Shown here one piece after another: positions 36,642-44,272 of a DNA stretch of 64,000 nt. Position numbers and translations under genes: made by a program. The stretch spans positions 58,601,481 through 58,665,480 of the forward strand of contig CM060307.1 of assembly GCA_030674185.1 (NCBI GenBank). Direction: 5' to 3'. The notes under the pieces are model-generated. The model saw only the letters and a list, made by a program, of their open reading frames with translations. It did not search any database and was not told the origin of the DNA. Origin of the DNA: Monoplex corrugatus. Lineage: Eukaryota; Mollusca; Gastropoda; Littorinimorpha; Ranellidae. Each line of letters starts with the position of its first letter. The first letter of the stretch is position 1.

Positions 36642-38032
36642 GTGTGTTGTGTGTGTGTGTGTGTGTTAGAGAGAAAGAACGAGAAGAGATGGTCTATTGT
36701 AGTCTGTCTCTCTATAAGTAAAACAAATCGCCCATGAAATGTGTCATAGCAGTTTATAATTTGATTGTTTTGCAGGTTTATGACTATGAAAAGCTGAAAA
36801 TTACCAAGTTCGACTTACCACGTGATGTTGATAGGAACAAACTAGAGGTACTTTTCTTTTGCCTCATTTTCCCACCTTCACCGGTCTCCTTTTATTTTAA
36901 GTGATGAAACAAGCAACAAATAGGAAAAGATTCATTCAGATCTTTGTCCATGCATGTGTCTGTATACGTGTGTTGCGTGTGTGTGTGTAATTGAATGTTG
37001 TAGAAAAATATTTGTGTGCTTGTAGATGTTTATTTGCTAGATTTGTGCAATAGGTCCTGCCATACAGCTAATCATGAATGTGTAAGTTTGAATGAACTTG
37101 AAAATTCCTTGTAGTCAAAATTAAATCCCTCTACTATAGTTTATTATTATAGCAAAGACATTTGCAATAGTAGAAACACACAAAAAAAAGGATTTTTTTT
37201 CTTCAAAGACAGAAATCCAAAACAAGTGTGACTGCCCGCGTTCAAGCAAACAGGAACCAGAGAAAACACGAAAGAAGAATACGAACGTGTATTTAATACA
37301 ACAAGACAAGACAGAGTCAGTGACATTGTAATGAAGGCTTTTTATGGAAGAACAGTGATTCACTATAAATGTATGAGAATTGGCATGACCTGTTTTATGT
37401 ACAAGAGCCCAGCATGTTTAAATGGATTACCATTGTGAAATTATAAATTTACAGCTTACCCCCAAACAGTGTAAATTTCAAAAGTGTCGCACATGCACAA
37501 GAGATGGGTCAGAACAATCAAGCTTTCCCAGAGATTTCTGCTGATGATTATGAAGATGATTGGATCAGATGCGATTTTTTTTTTTTTTTTGTCTCCCTCA
37601 ACAGAATTTTCCAGTACGAAATGCTTGCTGCTTTCCCCAGGGAAAGTATGCTGTCATGGCACGGCACTGCTCATTTGTAACTTTTTCCTGTATAGGTATA
37701 TTTTATCTTTGAAAGTAATTTTTCTACAGAATTTTGCCTTGGATAGCTCTTTCGTTGCTGTGAAATTTTTAATAATGTTAAAGGCATGCTAACCATGGAA
37801 CTTTAGTTTATTGTCTTGTCCGAAAGAAGTGGTGTATCTTTGTTTTCTTGGTCATGTAGATTGTTGTCCTCTGCATATCTTATTTTCCTGATCATGTTTC
37901 CTCTTTTTCTGTCTCAAGATTCACCTGAATGACCAGCAGTTTGATGAACTATTCAAGATGCCTCGCGACAGATTTTACCGTCTGGCAGAATGGAAACGTA
38001 ACGACATGAAAAAGAAGCTAGATCTGTACTGA
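20480..38032 (+). CDS. Actin-binding LIM protein (abLIM/Unc-115/dematin family), 3' half of gene
   Basis: Gene-level entry. Exons: 20480-20630, 21646-21693, (24421-24441), 26601-26783, 28003-28263, 29292-29384, 31313-31398, 34732-34789, 35051-35091, 36339-36436, 36776-36847, 37919-38032. In order they encode a Ser-rich segment ending KSPHFHRP, a basic stretch, an acidic segment with ERDDWPGPAS, a charged helix-prone region, SASR-like repeats, and a C-terminal villin headpiece (LPRDVDRNKLE... WKRNDMKKKLDLY). Known: abLIM proteins carry four LIM domains, a disordered linker and a headpiece that binds F-actin; the family acts in axon guidance and cytoskeletal anchoring. The LIM exons are not in the window. 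All exon phases agree except between 36436 and 36776, where one base is lacking. abLIM versus dematin cannot be decided without the N-terminus; WPGPxS and the headpiece favour abLIM. Confidence 0.92.
21646..21693 (+). CDS. abLIM exon: short basic segment
   Basis: Acceptor TGATTTCAG, donor AAG/GTGAGC. Phase 1 in and out. With the previous exon's last base it reads VNFSYSKDPPDFLKKK, continuing the linker. Confidence 0.85.
22340..22935 (+). repeat. Interspersed retroelement-like repeat, copy 1
   Basis: Shares extended similarity, same orientation, with 25740-26335. Examples of shared segments are TAAATAGTATCC, GAAATTTCCTCTTTTCTGTC, TGTTTCTGCCTTGTTC, ACATGTATTAAGTG and GAAAATGTGATGTGCAGAAGC. Both copies end in CTGTGATTTAAAC- or CTGGGCTTTAAAC-like sequence followed by an A-rich tail containing AACAATAA, as expected of retroposed copies. 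No ORF. Confidence 0.75.
23442..23524. repeat. (CA)n microsatellite
   Basis: CA repeats with CAACACA interruptions. Confidence 0.95.
24421..24441 (+). CDS. Candidate 21-nt abLIM microexon
   Basis: Acceptor GTGGTTTCAG and donor TTGG/GTAAGT flank 21 nt. The phase is 1 in and 1 out, exactly compatible with the flanking exons (21693 and 26601). Inclusion adds seven residues, giving KKK-GSGMSAL-ATGKRV. Skipping also keeps the frame. The added SALA segment is reminiscent of the Ala-rich stretch at the corresponding place in vertebrate abLIM (from memory). Confidence 0.55.
24665..24880. repeat. Degenerate ~60-bp tandem of foldback-arm sequence
   Basis: About four diverged units, each with GGAAACTGGTGGATAGG-like sequence followed by GGTGAAAGGGTTAAAGAG-like sequence. 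These match one arm of the TTAACCCTTTGAC foldback family, so an arm appears to have been tandemly amplified. Confidence 0.55.
25270..25660. repeat. Degenerate AT-rich tandem repeat (~33-40 bp units)
   Basis: About ten imperfect units built on GTACAATTATTGTTGTATTT then GGTATAAAATATTA. Spacing varies and single-base indels are frequent. Confidence 0.7.
25740..26335 (+). repeat. Interspersed retroelement-like repeat, copy 2
   Basis: Partner of 22340-22935 in the same intron and orientation. The closing segment is CAACTGTGATTTAAAC followed by an A-rich tail with CAATAACAATAAAG. The copy-specific tails argue for independent insertions more than for a local duplication. Confidence 0.75.
26601..26783 (+). 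CDS. abLIM exon with conserved DDWPGP motif
   Basis: Acceptor GGTTCATAG, donor ATCT/GTATGT. Phase 1 in and out; 183 nt. It encodes a basic start (TGKRVVKVRRSSSPADLRNE), then FPSAKPKAPNEPDKIERDDW and PGPASPAAILSEI. The pattern KIExDxWPGPxS is recognisable from the abLIM family and is the strongest identifier outside the headpiece. Confidence 0.92.
27660..27888. repeat. Long (CA)n microsatellite upstream of an abLIM exon
   Basis: About 230 bp of CA with CGCA and CCCA interruptions, ending ~114 bp before the exon at 28003. In the transcript this is a CA-repeat, a known type of hnRNP L site. Confidence 0.96.
28003..28263 (+). CDS. abLIM exon: charged helix-prone region and Ser/Arg segment
   Basis: Acceptor TCTCCAATCAG, donor GCAT/GTAAGT. 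Phase 1 in and out; 261 nt, the largest exon seen. It encodes RERRRSRGELNGEEEEEVVD, then a Glu/Lys-rich segment (QRELDEISKIKDESGMGKVI) likely to be helical, then KPVDPWKASRVPSAKYEPRY and HTRYQSPMFA. The SGMGKVI..E segment corresponds to the SGLGxLIxKEE region of abLIM/dematin linkers, and the SRxPS..TRYxSP part to the conserved Ser/Arg block. Confidence 0.93.
29155..29290. repeat. (TGTTG)n/(TG)n/G-run compound microsatellite abutting an acceptor
   Basis: About seven TGTTG units, then TG repeats, then a G-run (about 29262-29272), then TG up to the acceptor CAG at 29289-29291. No conventional polypyrimidine tract separates it from the exon. Confidence 0.95.
29292..29384 (+). CDS. abLIM exon between two (TG)n tracts
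   Basis: Acceptor GTGTGTGCAG, donor CCTT/GTAAGT. Phase 1 in and out; 93 nt, so skipping would be frame-neutral. With the preceding base it reads SPSRFVDVTRRSWDDNDIRG and YRSVSTLANLP. The SPSR continues the SPMFA of the upstream exon, as in the family. A second (TG)n tract starts about 43 bp after the donor. Confidence 0.9.
29427..29530. repeat. (TG)n microsatellite just downstream of an abLIM exon
   Basis: About 90 bp of uninterrupted TG, then TGTGCGCGCGCG. Confidence 0.97.
29620..29865 (+). repeat. Dispersed repeat, copy A
   Basis: Matches the reverse complement of about 35950-36195. Shared segments include ATCATTCTGGTGGTA, CCCCACTTC, ACCTTGTCAG or ACCTTGCCAG, GATTTTGCGCAGGCT or GATTTTGTGCAGGCT, and GGAGTGCCAGATAA or GGAGTCGCCAGATAA. 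Roughly 70% identity by eye. Non-coding, type unknown. Confidence 0.7.
30201..30860. repeat. 32-34-bp minisatellite in an abLIM intron
   Basis: About 20 units of TAATTTCATTATGGCTGATG followed by TTTCACAATATG or TTTCACAATAGTA. The first units have an exact period of 32; later units carry AGTA variants (33-34), and the last five or six decay progressively. Repetitive open frames here are not genes. Confidence 0.96.
31313..31398 (+). CDS. abLIM exon: PGYGPAYSTPRAATLP
   Basis: Acceptor TCATATTGCAG, donor CTG/GTTAGT. Phase 1 in, phase 0 out; 86 nt. Reads SAKPGYGPAYSTPRAATLPV then TGMYGGRDL. Tyr/Gly/Pro-rich, like the low-complexity stretch ahead of the abLIM headpiece. The donor is less standard than the others; the next GT would leave a phase that runs into a stop in the following exon. 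Confidence 0.82.
32869..33135. repeat. ~65-bp tandem repeat, four diverged units
   Basis: Units share a GTGTGTG lead, TTGATTGAATCTGAGTCAGC-like and CAGCATAAGAAATGTG-like segments, then an A-rich end. A related unit (TGATTCTGAGTCTGCACGGC) lies about 1.4 kb upstream near 31478. Confidence 0.75.
34118..34620 (-). pseudogene. LINE ORF2 3'-end fragment, frameshifted
   Basis: On the minus strand an RT-proximal piece (STKAKLINTIFLPTLTYQCQ, then TWSLTKV; about 34500-34590) is followed in another frame by EMKCLRKAVNKTRRDKIRNE, IQHRIKWFGHL-type sequence (HIEHMRIKWFGHL) and ARGRPRRRWSDSVADTL (34176-34478). This is the typical post-RT tail of animal LINEs. The 3' boundary may be the TAAG-type tail seen on the plus strand as ACTTACTTACTTTTTCC (34123-34139). 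Confidence 0.82.
34732..34789 (+). CDS. abLIM exon: short acidic/Gly segment
   Basis: Acceptor TCTTGTTGCAG, donor AATT/GTAAGT. Phase 0 in, phase 1 out; 58 nt. Reads TYFGFRDDGHDSEGHQRSN. Another frame is also open, but only this one joins both neighbours in phase. Confidence 0.78.
35051..35091 (+). CDS. abLIM exon: 41-nt small exon
   Basis: Acceptor ATGTTTGCAG, donor CTAGG/GTAAGT. Phase 1 in, phase 0 out. With the preceding base it reads YTSTSTLTGDSLSR, a Ser/Thr-rich segment. Phases agree on both sides. Confidence 0.8.
35487..35553. repeat. (TG)n microsatellite
   Basis: About 60 bp of TG in the intron between the 35051 and 36339 exons. Confidence 0.95.
35860..36195 (-). repeat. Retroelement-type tail and dispersed repeat, copy B (reverse of 29620-29865)
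   Basis: From about 35950 the sequence is the reverse complement of copy A. Immediately before it, CATTTGGCTGGGCTTTTAAA followed by ATAATAATAATG (35866-35920) resembles the GGGCTTTAAAC plus A-rich tail of the 22340 repeat, so two different elements appear to adjoin. Confidence 0.6.
36339..36436 (+). CDS. abLIM exon before the headpiece; ends one base short
   Basis: Acceptor TGCTACTAG, donor CCA/GTAAGT. Phase 0 in; 98 nt. Reads GRSGVSSVAAYEVPSIPLLK then LQKVHGTPSVTP. The final codons cross a C6 run (36430-36435). With 98 nt the exon leaves phase 2, whereas the next exon needs phase 0. Either other frame of this exon soon meets a stop. One additional base at the C run or at the donor would give a 99-nt exon. 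Confidence 0.85.
36577..36667. repeat. (TG)n microsatellite upstream of the headpiece exon
   Basis: TG tract with TGTTG interruptions ending ~108 bp before the headpiece exon. Confidence 0.95.
36776..36847 (+). CDS. abLIM exon: villin headpiece, first part
   Basis: Acceptor GTTTTGCAG, donor GAG/GTACTT. Phase 0 in and out; 72 nt. Reads VYDYEKLKITKFDLPRDVDR then NKLE. The Y-x-x-L lead and LPxxVDxxxLE signature open the headpiece fold. Confidence 0.93.
37919..38032 (+). CDS. abLIM terminal exon: villin headpiece core and stop
   Basis: Acceptor GTCTCAAG, TGA stop at 38030-38032. Reads IHLNDQQFDELFKMPRDRFY then RLAEWKRNDMKKKLDLY. The conserved HL, the hydrophobic Phe positions, W-K-R-N and K-K-K, and an aromatic C-terminal residue match the F-actin-binding subdomain of headpiece proteins. 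The chain ends at the final Tyr where family members end in Phe or Tyr, so the stop is genuine. Confidence 0.96.
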   Translation: MHLNDQQFDELFKMPRDRFYRLAEWKRNDMKKKLDLY

Positions 38033-38110
38033 TGACTCGCAAAGTTGTGCGTATGTATGTGTTTGTGTGTGCGTATGTGCAGATATGAATGATTGACAGT
38101 GCGCCTTAAA

Positions 38111-38225
38111 ATCTTTGTCCAGTCTGATGTCATCACTTGATATCATAAAACCTTTGTCCAGTCTGATGTCATCACTTTATACCATAAAACCTTTGTCCAG
38201 CCTGATGCCATCACTTGAAATCATT
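38111..38225. repeat. 39-bp tandem repeat x3 in the abLIM 3'UTR
   Basis: CTTTGTCCAGTCTGATGTCA recurs at 38113, 38152 and 38191 with few substitutions. Confidence 0.93.
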
Positions 38226-38849
38226 GGTTTGATTTTCCATGAAAGCTTCCCATTAGTTTATGTAATGTTGAGTGCTTTGTTGCCTGGCTGTAGGGAGTAT
38301 GACAAAGTCCCTGAATACTTACAGTGTTGATAAGGATTTTTTTTGTGTACATCTTCACACACACACACTCAAAAAAAACCCACATTGAGTGACCAGCTTA
38401 CATAATCAACACATTCAGTGCAGTCTCTAACACATTAGATTTTTTATGCTGTACAGACTGGGCCCCGCATATTGATATGGACTTACAGAAATGATAATCT
38501 CAGCTATAACAAATAAGGAACAAATTATTTTGAATAGTTTTAGCTACACACTGATAAATGGATGCACAGATCACACACTTATACAAAGTCTTAAAGTTTA
38601 TTTCGAACCTTTTTAGGATAACAAACCATGAAAGGTAAATCATGATTGCGTCATTTTTATTGACTATATTCCACTAGGAATGAGATAGCATAATTAAATG
38701 ATAGAAAAATTTGTAAAGTGTTTCTGAAGTCTCTGTACTCTCATAATTTTGTTGGACCTGATTATACTTGATCGGGAACTACTTAAGTCAGTATGACTAT
38801 ACACCATTGAGCCTTACTGATCTGTGTGACATTTACTTGTTTTAACTTA

Positions 38850-38855
38850 AATAAA
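38850..38855 (+). terminator. Candidate poly(A) signal of abLIM
   Basis: Canonical AATAAA 818 nt after the stop, with GT-rich sequence downstream. Motif-only evidence. Confidence 0.4.
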
Positions 38856-40880
38856 TGACATGACGATTTCTACTTCATGTGAGTCGTTTGAGCATTTTTA
38901 TCATCTTCACTTCTTGAATGGGATCCTTGAAGAAGTTCGTTCTGCTTGTCTTACATTACATGATATAATTGTATGGCCTGGTTAGTGACTGTGTGTGTTG
39001 CAATCACATTTTTTGTCCTTACCTAGAGTGATTTACTAGTCACTGAACTGTATGGAAAATGGTAAGTAGAGGAGAGGAGAGTTAGCACTTTTTGGGAAGG
39101 GGGGTTGGAGCATGGGAGGATTTTTAGAATGCTTTTAATTCTAATGTTTGATTTTGCCTTACAATATTTAAAAAGATGAGAGAAGAGCAAAATACTCAGG
39201 AGATGTGTTAAAATGTGTATCCATGTGCAGTGGGTGTTCTTTTTTTAACACCGAGACATTTTATCAAATGCCAGTAGTCAGATGTTTCAAACAGAGCCAC
39301 ATTTATTCTTCACCTGACAAAAGGAGTAGTTTTGTGCCAATTTCTTGGTTATATTTTAGAATATGCAATTTTGTCAACATTGATTGGAAATTTATGTCAG
39401 CAGTACATGGAGGCTTCACTAAGTTGAGCGGCGCAGGAACTGAACTTGCTGTTATTGTTGTTAGCAATGGCTCAACTGGAGTCATGTTAACATGTTTGAT
39501 CTATAATCAGCATTGGAATACCATGTAGTATTTTAACATGGGTTTTACCGGTGTCAGTGAAAATATCAGTCTAATGCAAATGATGGCAGTCAAGAGAGAG
39601 AGGTGGAGGTGAATGAATTCATGCATGGGTGTAGTTGTGAGAATGCGACTCTTTTTATGTCTGTAAAGTTCACTCAAGAACTTGTAAAATGAGAAGAATA
39701 ATTGACAGGATTTTTTTTTATCATAATGAGCAAATTATGTAATACACCCCCACCCACCCCCCAGGTCACAGTTAACATGGTAAAACAAGGTTCAATTGAA
39801 TAACTATGAAATCACGTTCATCATACTGTATATGGTATTATAACAGTGTAAGGGTAACTTTTGTAATGCCCTGGTTCCTCTCCTTCCCAGAGTTTTAGCA
39901 GAATGTCTTTTATATTGAAAAGAAGAAAAAAGAAAGTAAAATGAGAAAGGAAATAGATGAACAGTGCATAGGTGCTTTCATGTAAGCTTGTTAGAGTTAC
40001 TGGGCAAATATTGTGCTTGTGTGTTCAGTCTGCTCTTTTTCATACTTCAGTTAAATGTTAAGTCATGCAGTCTGTTGAGCTTGAATGTGTTTGGTGTCCT
40101 TATTAATATGCATGTAGCTGGAAATAAATTATTTCCTATATTCATTGGAGAAGAACAGATCTGAAAAGACTGGAATACATTTAATCAGCTAAAACGGTTA
40201 ATTAACTGGTTCTGTGATTATTAGCAGAGCAGTAATTAACTGTATCAGTGACTTCCAGAAGAGTATATATATCTAGACAAATTCAGTATGTAGACTTTTC
40301 ATTTAAATTATGGCATATTCAGTGAACGTGTGTGACTGGTCACAATAGACTATGAGAGTAACAAAGGGGGAAGGAGAAATTACTAGTTTTAAAGTAATGA
40401 CACAACTGATTTCATTCCTTCATCACTTTATGTTTATTACATTGCATCAAGAGTGTGATGATGAGAAAATTCCATGCTAGCAGTTTTACTCATTGCCATC
40501 TATCAAGTGGATTCATCACATTAATGATCTGCTGTGTCATAATGGTTTTACTTTCTTCATGTTACACAGTTTTGCAAATATTGTTCAAGTTGAGTGACAC
40601 ATGCAAAGTTGGCATTGCGACATTTTTGATGCAGTTGTTCCACGATGAACCCCACCAAGCTAAATGTAATGCATTCCTGTTAGCCTGTGGTGGGCTTTTG
40701 GTGCTCTTGCCGTCGTTGTACATGTCCTATGGTGTAAAGAATGTCAGGGTTTGTGGTTTTGCTGCATTTATTCTTATGTCAATATGCAGAAGCCTGTCTG
40801 AAGTTGACAGCGGTCTTAAGTGTATGTGTATCTGTCTGTGCATGAGTGGAGGTTGCTCCTTTTCACTCCCTCGTTGTAGG

Positions 40881-40960
40881 TTAACCCTTGCACTTCCTCA
40901 ACCTGTCCGCCAACTTCATACAGGAAATAAGTGGATAGGATAAGGGTGGGAAAGGGTTGA
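40881..40960. repeat. Foldback (TTAACCCTTTGAC family) element, short copy
   Basis: TTAACCCTTGCACTTCCTCA on the left, GTGGGAAAGGGTTGA on the right, with a CAGGAAATAAGTGGATAGGA centre. Confidence 0.7.
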
Positions 40961-42726
40961 TGTGTGCGCATACATACTGTATGCACCTTCTGATTAATTG
41001 TACATTGTCACAGTTTGGGGATCGCTGCATTACGTTTGTTGTATGTGGAACTTCAGTTTGCTGTGTATTTATTGTATTTCTTTTTTTTTTTTTTTTAAAG
41101 AAAGGGAACCTTGTGATGATTGTGATGCTGTTTTTTTTTTTTTTTAAATGTTTGTGTTGTTGTTTAAAAACTTTTGTTTTGATTTTGTTGGTTTGTGCTT
41201 GTATGTTATGCTTTTTTTCAGTTTCAATATGCATTATTTTGTGTTGTCTGTGTGTATTTATTGTTTCCAATTTTAGTATGCATCTGATTCTGTCACCATT
41301 GCATCTTTTTCCCCTTCTGTGTACATGCAAGTATTGGTGTCACTGGATGTATGTGAGTGTGCTTGTATCTGGAGGGGACAGGATTGAGACTTAAACTGTG
41401 CTCTTCTTCTTTCTGAACTGCAAAGAGGAAAGAAATTGTACTGCCAGTGAAAATATATTGTATTAAAAAGGCATTGTACTAATCAAAAAGAAAAGAGTGT
41501 ACTGCTAGTCAAATGTGATGTTCTACTGTGGACACCATCTGGACTAATTTGTGGGCATTGCTAGCTTTGTCCTTGATATGAACAAAAACAAAACAGGTGG
41601 GAAATCTTGCCTAGCACTTTCATTTGAGAAATGTACTTTTAATTTATTTGGATGGATGTGAATATGTATATGCATATATGTGTTTGCCTGTTGTTGAAGA
41701 TAAGATTTTGAAACTACAGTTTTCTGGTTATTCTTATGATTCAGGGTGGTATCATCTATATACATGCTGGTATTGTCCTTGTGTTTAATCAGATTTGTGT
41801 CTTAGTATGTGAAATGGCTTTTCTTTTTTTATTATTGCTATTGTGTAGAACATCACTGGCATAATAGTGTGTGTGAATGCTGTCAAATCACCTTTGTAAG
41901 AATCTAGCTCTACCCCCTTTCCTGTACCAAACTACAGAAGACTGTGACATTCTACTTCTTTCTGTTCTGTTATTGCCCTGATCCCCTATTACATAATTAC
42001 CTTTATCCACAATTTACAGGTTCAATCTTTTTTTGGGTTGAAATCTGCTATTTGATACACAAAACTCTGAAATTTCAGACTTAGTCCAACATAGTACTGT
42101 TTGTGAAGCCAAACGTACTGTTCAGACACAGTGGAAGATGAAAGTAATTATGGAAATCACATTGAACCATTGAATTCCATCAGAATTGGTAAAATGTTGA
42201 ATTGTTCAGATGCACGGCACTTGTATCATTTGTTTAGCTATTGTATAATGATCAGAAGAGATTTTTACATGTACTGAAAGTAATAGTGCTCATTCATGAA
42301 GAAAGTCAGATAACAGTTGTGTCATTCTTGACAGTTGGAAATATACATTGAACCATTGAATGGTTCACAATTAGAAAATTGACAGTAAATTATTTAGATG
42401 CATTATATTATTAGGACACTGTTTTGCTATGGTATAATGTTCTGAAGGAGTCTGTACATGTAAAAATTGAGAAAGTGATACAGATGGTGCTGATTTTTGC
42501 AGAAAGAAATTGTTTTATTGTCAGCACTATGAGAGGTCTTGATCATTTAATCCTCTCTTTCTGTCAATCTAGATTAGAAAGGATTCTTCATTGTTTGCTT
42601 GGTTGCATATGTATTTGCTTCAGAATTATTTGTAAGGTACCTGTTTGAGTACTGGTTGGCTTTCTTTGCTGGGCTTATTTCATTTTGTTGCTTGCCATCT
42701 TAAAAACAGCTGACAGCTCATGTGTA

Positions 42727-42862
42727 TGTGTTTAATATATATCTACATACATATATGTCTGCAAGATGCATATATACATACATACATACAGATATATATA
42801 TATGTATATAACATATATATATATGTTATATACATACATATATATATGTAAAGAGAGAGAGA
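42727..42862. repeat. (TA)n/(TACA)n/(GA)n compound microsatellite
   Basis: ATATAT and ATACATAC blocks forming local palindromes, followed by AGAGAGAGAG. Confidence 0.93.
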
Positions 42863-42984
42863 GAAAGGAGTACATGTCAGAGGATTCTAGTTCAAACCTC
42901 CATTTAATGAACATATTTATTGTATATTCCAAGTATATGAGCTCAGCTGATGCGGAAGACCATACTAATTGCAAAATAATGGAC

Positions 42985-43350
42985 CAGGTGGTGAGGAATT
43001 CAGTGAAAAATCGTCCTCCAGCAGGTGCCACTGTAATGCCCACCCCGACCTTGATGCTCGGTTCCGGCCTGAGTGACCTTTGACTTCATTAGCAAAGTTT
43101 GTTAGGAATAGAGTGGAAGGTACAGTGCAGGTTAAGAATGAATGGTAAACATTCTTGATCAACACAGAGAAAAATGCTGAGACAGTTGAGACCGAGAGCC
43201 AGGGAATATGACCAGACACACAAAATGTGTAAAGCACAGAAAGTTTGGTCCTGTTGTTGTGATGGTCACTTGGGCTGGAACTCAGTACCAGGATAGGAGT
43301 GGGCATGACAGCAGCATGTGGTGGTGGTCTTTTCACTGATTGATTTCTCG
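42985..43350. mobile_element. Foldback/MITE-like element with ~85-bp imperfect inverted repeats
   Basis: Left arm (42998-43080): TCAGTGAAAAATCGTCCTCC ... CTGTAATGCCCACCCCGACC ... GGCCTGAGTGACC. Reverse complement of the right arm (43262-43343): TCAGTGAAAAGACCACCACC ... CTGTCATGCCCACTCCTATC ... AGCCCAAGTGACC. About two-thirds identical. No coding capacity. Confidence 0.6.
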
Positions 43351-43440
43351 ATCTCCCAGTCATATTTTTTAGTTGGTATTGTCTTCAGTGTCAGCTCAGC
43401 TGTTGCACTTGTAATATATGGTTATAGGTATGTGCTATTT

Positions 43441-43460
43441 TATATAAAAAAAAAAAAAAA

Positions 43461-43518
<58 letters not shown>

Positions 43519-43520
43519 TG
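43441..43520. repeat. poly(A)/(TA)n/(TG)n compound microsatellite
   Basis: A-run, then TA repeats, then TG repeats. Confidence 0.95.
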
Positions 43521-43618
43521 TATGTTTTTGCATGCTTTGTGTACATCTGTATTCATTTTGTACTTGTGAATGTACGCATGCTCTCTCTCTCTCACTATAT
43601 ACATATATGTGTGTGTGT

Positions 43619-44231
43619 CACCTCCCACCACCAATTCAGTCTTAAGTCGCAGTCAGTCGAACAGTGCTAGGAGCTGAAAATGGTGACTGCGGGTCTGTCT
43701 GGGGTGTTTTGACTTTTTGTCAAAACTGATTTCTGTATAATCTATCCCCCACAGACATTTTTTTTTTTTTGAAAAAAATATTAATTGAAAATGGTATTTT
43801 AATGCACTAATTCAGTAATTGTAGCAAAAAGAACGCAATTTCTTACCAGAAGTACCTATTTTTGTCTCATATTGCGAACTGTAGCCTGTACAGACCCCCC
43901 CCCCCCCCCCCCCATGTAATATACTGACAGAAAGCTCTTTGGTGCACCTTTCAGACAGCTAAATTTAGAAACAAACCGGGTCAAAGGCAGTAAATAAGGA
44001 AATTTAAGGAAAATGTGTAGGAGAGTACAAAAAAACTTTTGAGGCCGTTTTCTCAAAATGGCCGTTGTACAACCTAGTGACTTTAAATGTACATAACGTC
44101 TACATTTTTTTAGTACAAGCTTTATTCAAGTATCAAAATAATCAGCAGAATGTACACTTTCCAGTGATATGTATATATCAGAATACCCAAAATGCTAGTT
44201 AAGACTGATTTCATGCTGGGAGGTCACACAT

Positions 44232-44232
<1 letters not shown>
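43619..44232. mobile_element. ~610-bp element with terminal inverted repeats
   Basis: The left end (43621 on) reads ACCTCCCACCACCAATTCAG then TCTTAAG. The right end, reverse-complemented, reads GACCTCCCAGCATGAAATCA then GTCTTAAC. About 21 of 27 positions agree. The interior is AT-rich without a recognisable ORF and has a C-run near 43896-43913. Flanked on both sides by TG/CA repeats. Likely a non-autonomous DNA transposon; superfamily not determined. Confidence 0.6.
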
Positions 44233-44233
<1 letters not shown>

Positions 44234-44270
<37 letters not shown>

Positions 44271-44272
44271 CG
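44234..44272. repeat. (TG)n(CG)n microsatellite
   Basis: TG repeats passing into GCGCGCGCGC, directly right of the inverted-repeat element. Confidence 0.95.

Larger units (their letters stand above)
38033..38900 (+). other. abLIM 3'UTR (proximal part)
   Basis: Follows the stop codon. Contains three 39-bp tandem copies (38111-38225) and an AATAAA at 38850-38855, followed within 30 nt by TG-rich TCATGTGAGTCGTTTGAG. This is a plausible proximal poly(A) site; later AATAAA motifs (e.g. near 40124) could give longer forms. Confidence 0.5.
38901..43600. other. Distal 3'UTR or intergenic DNA between convergent genes
   Basis: AT-rich; poly-T runs near 41080 and 41134; a foldback copy (40881-40960); two diverged direct copies of a ~190-bp segment starting ACATTGAACCATTGAAT (about 42161 and 42342); AT/TACA repeats (42727-42862); an inverted-repeat element (42985-43350). 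A 162-codon open frame at 40455-40943 has no recognised domain and ends inside the foldback copy. Confidence 0.55.

Noticed and set aside
40455..40943. 162-codon open frame with hydrophobic stretches
   Set aside because: No recognised domain, lies downstream of the abLIM stop, and runs into a foldback element. AT-rich chance ORF is the simpler reading.
42965..43363. 132-codon minus-strand open frame
   Set aside because: It spans the arms of an inverted-repeat element and mirrors a frame on the other strand; no protein family is recognisable.
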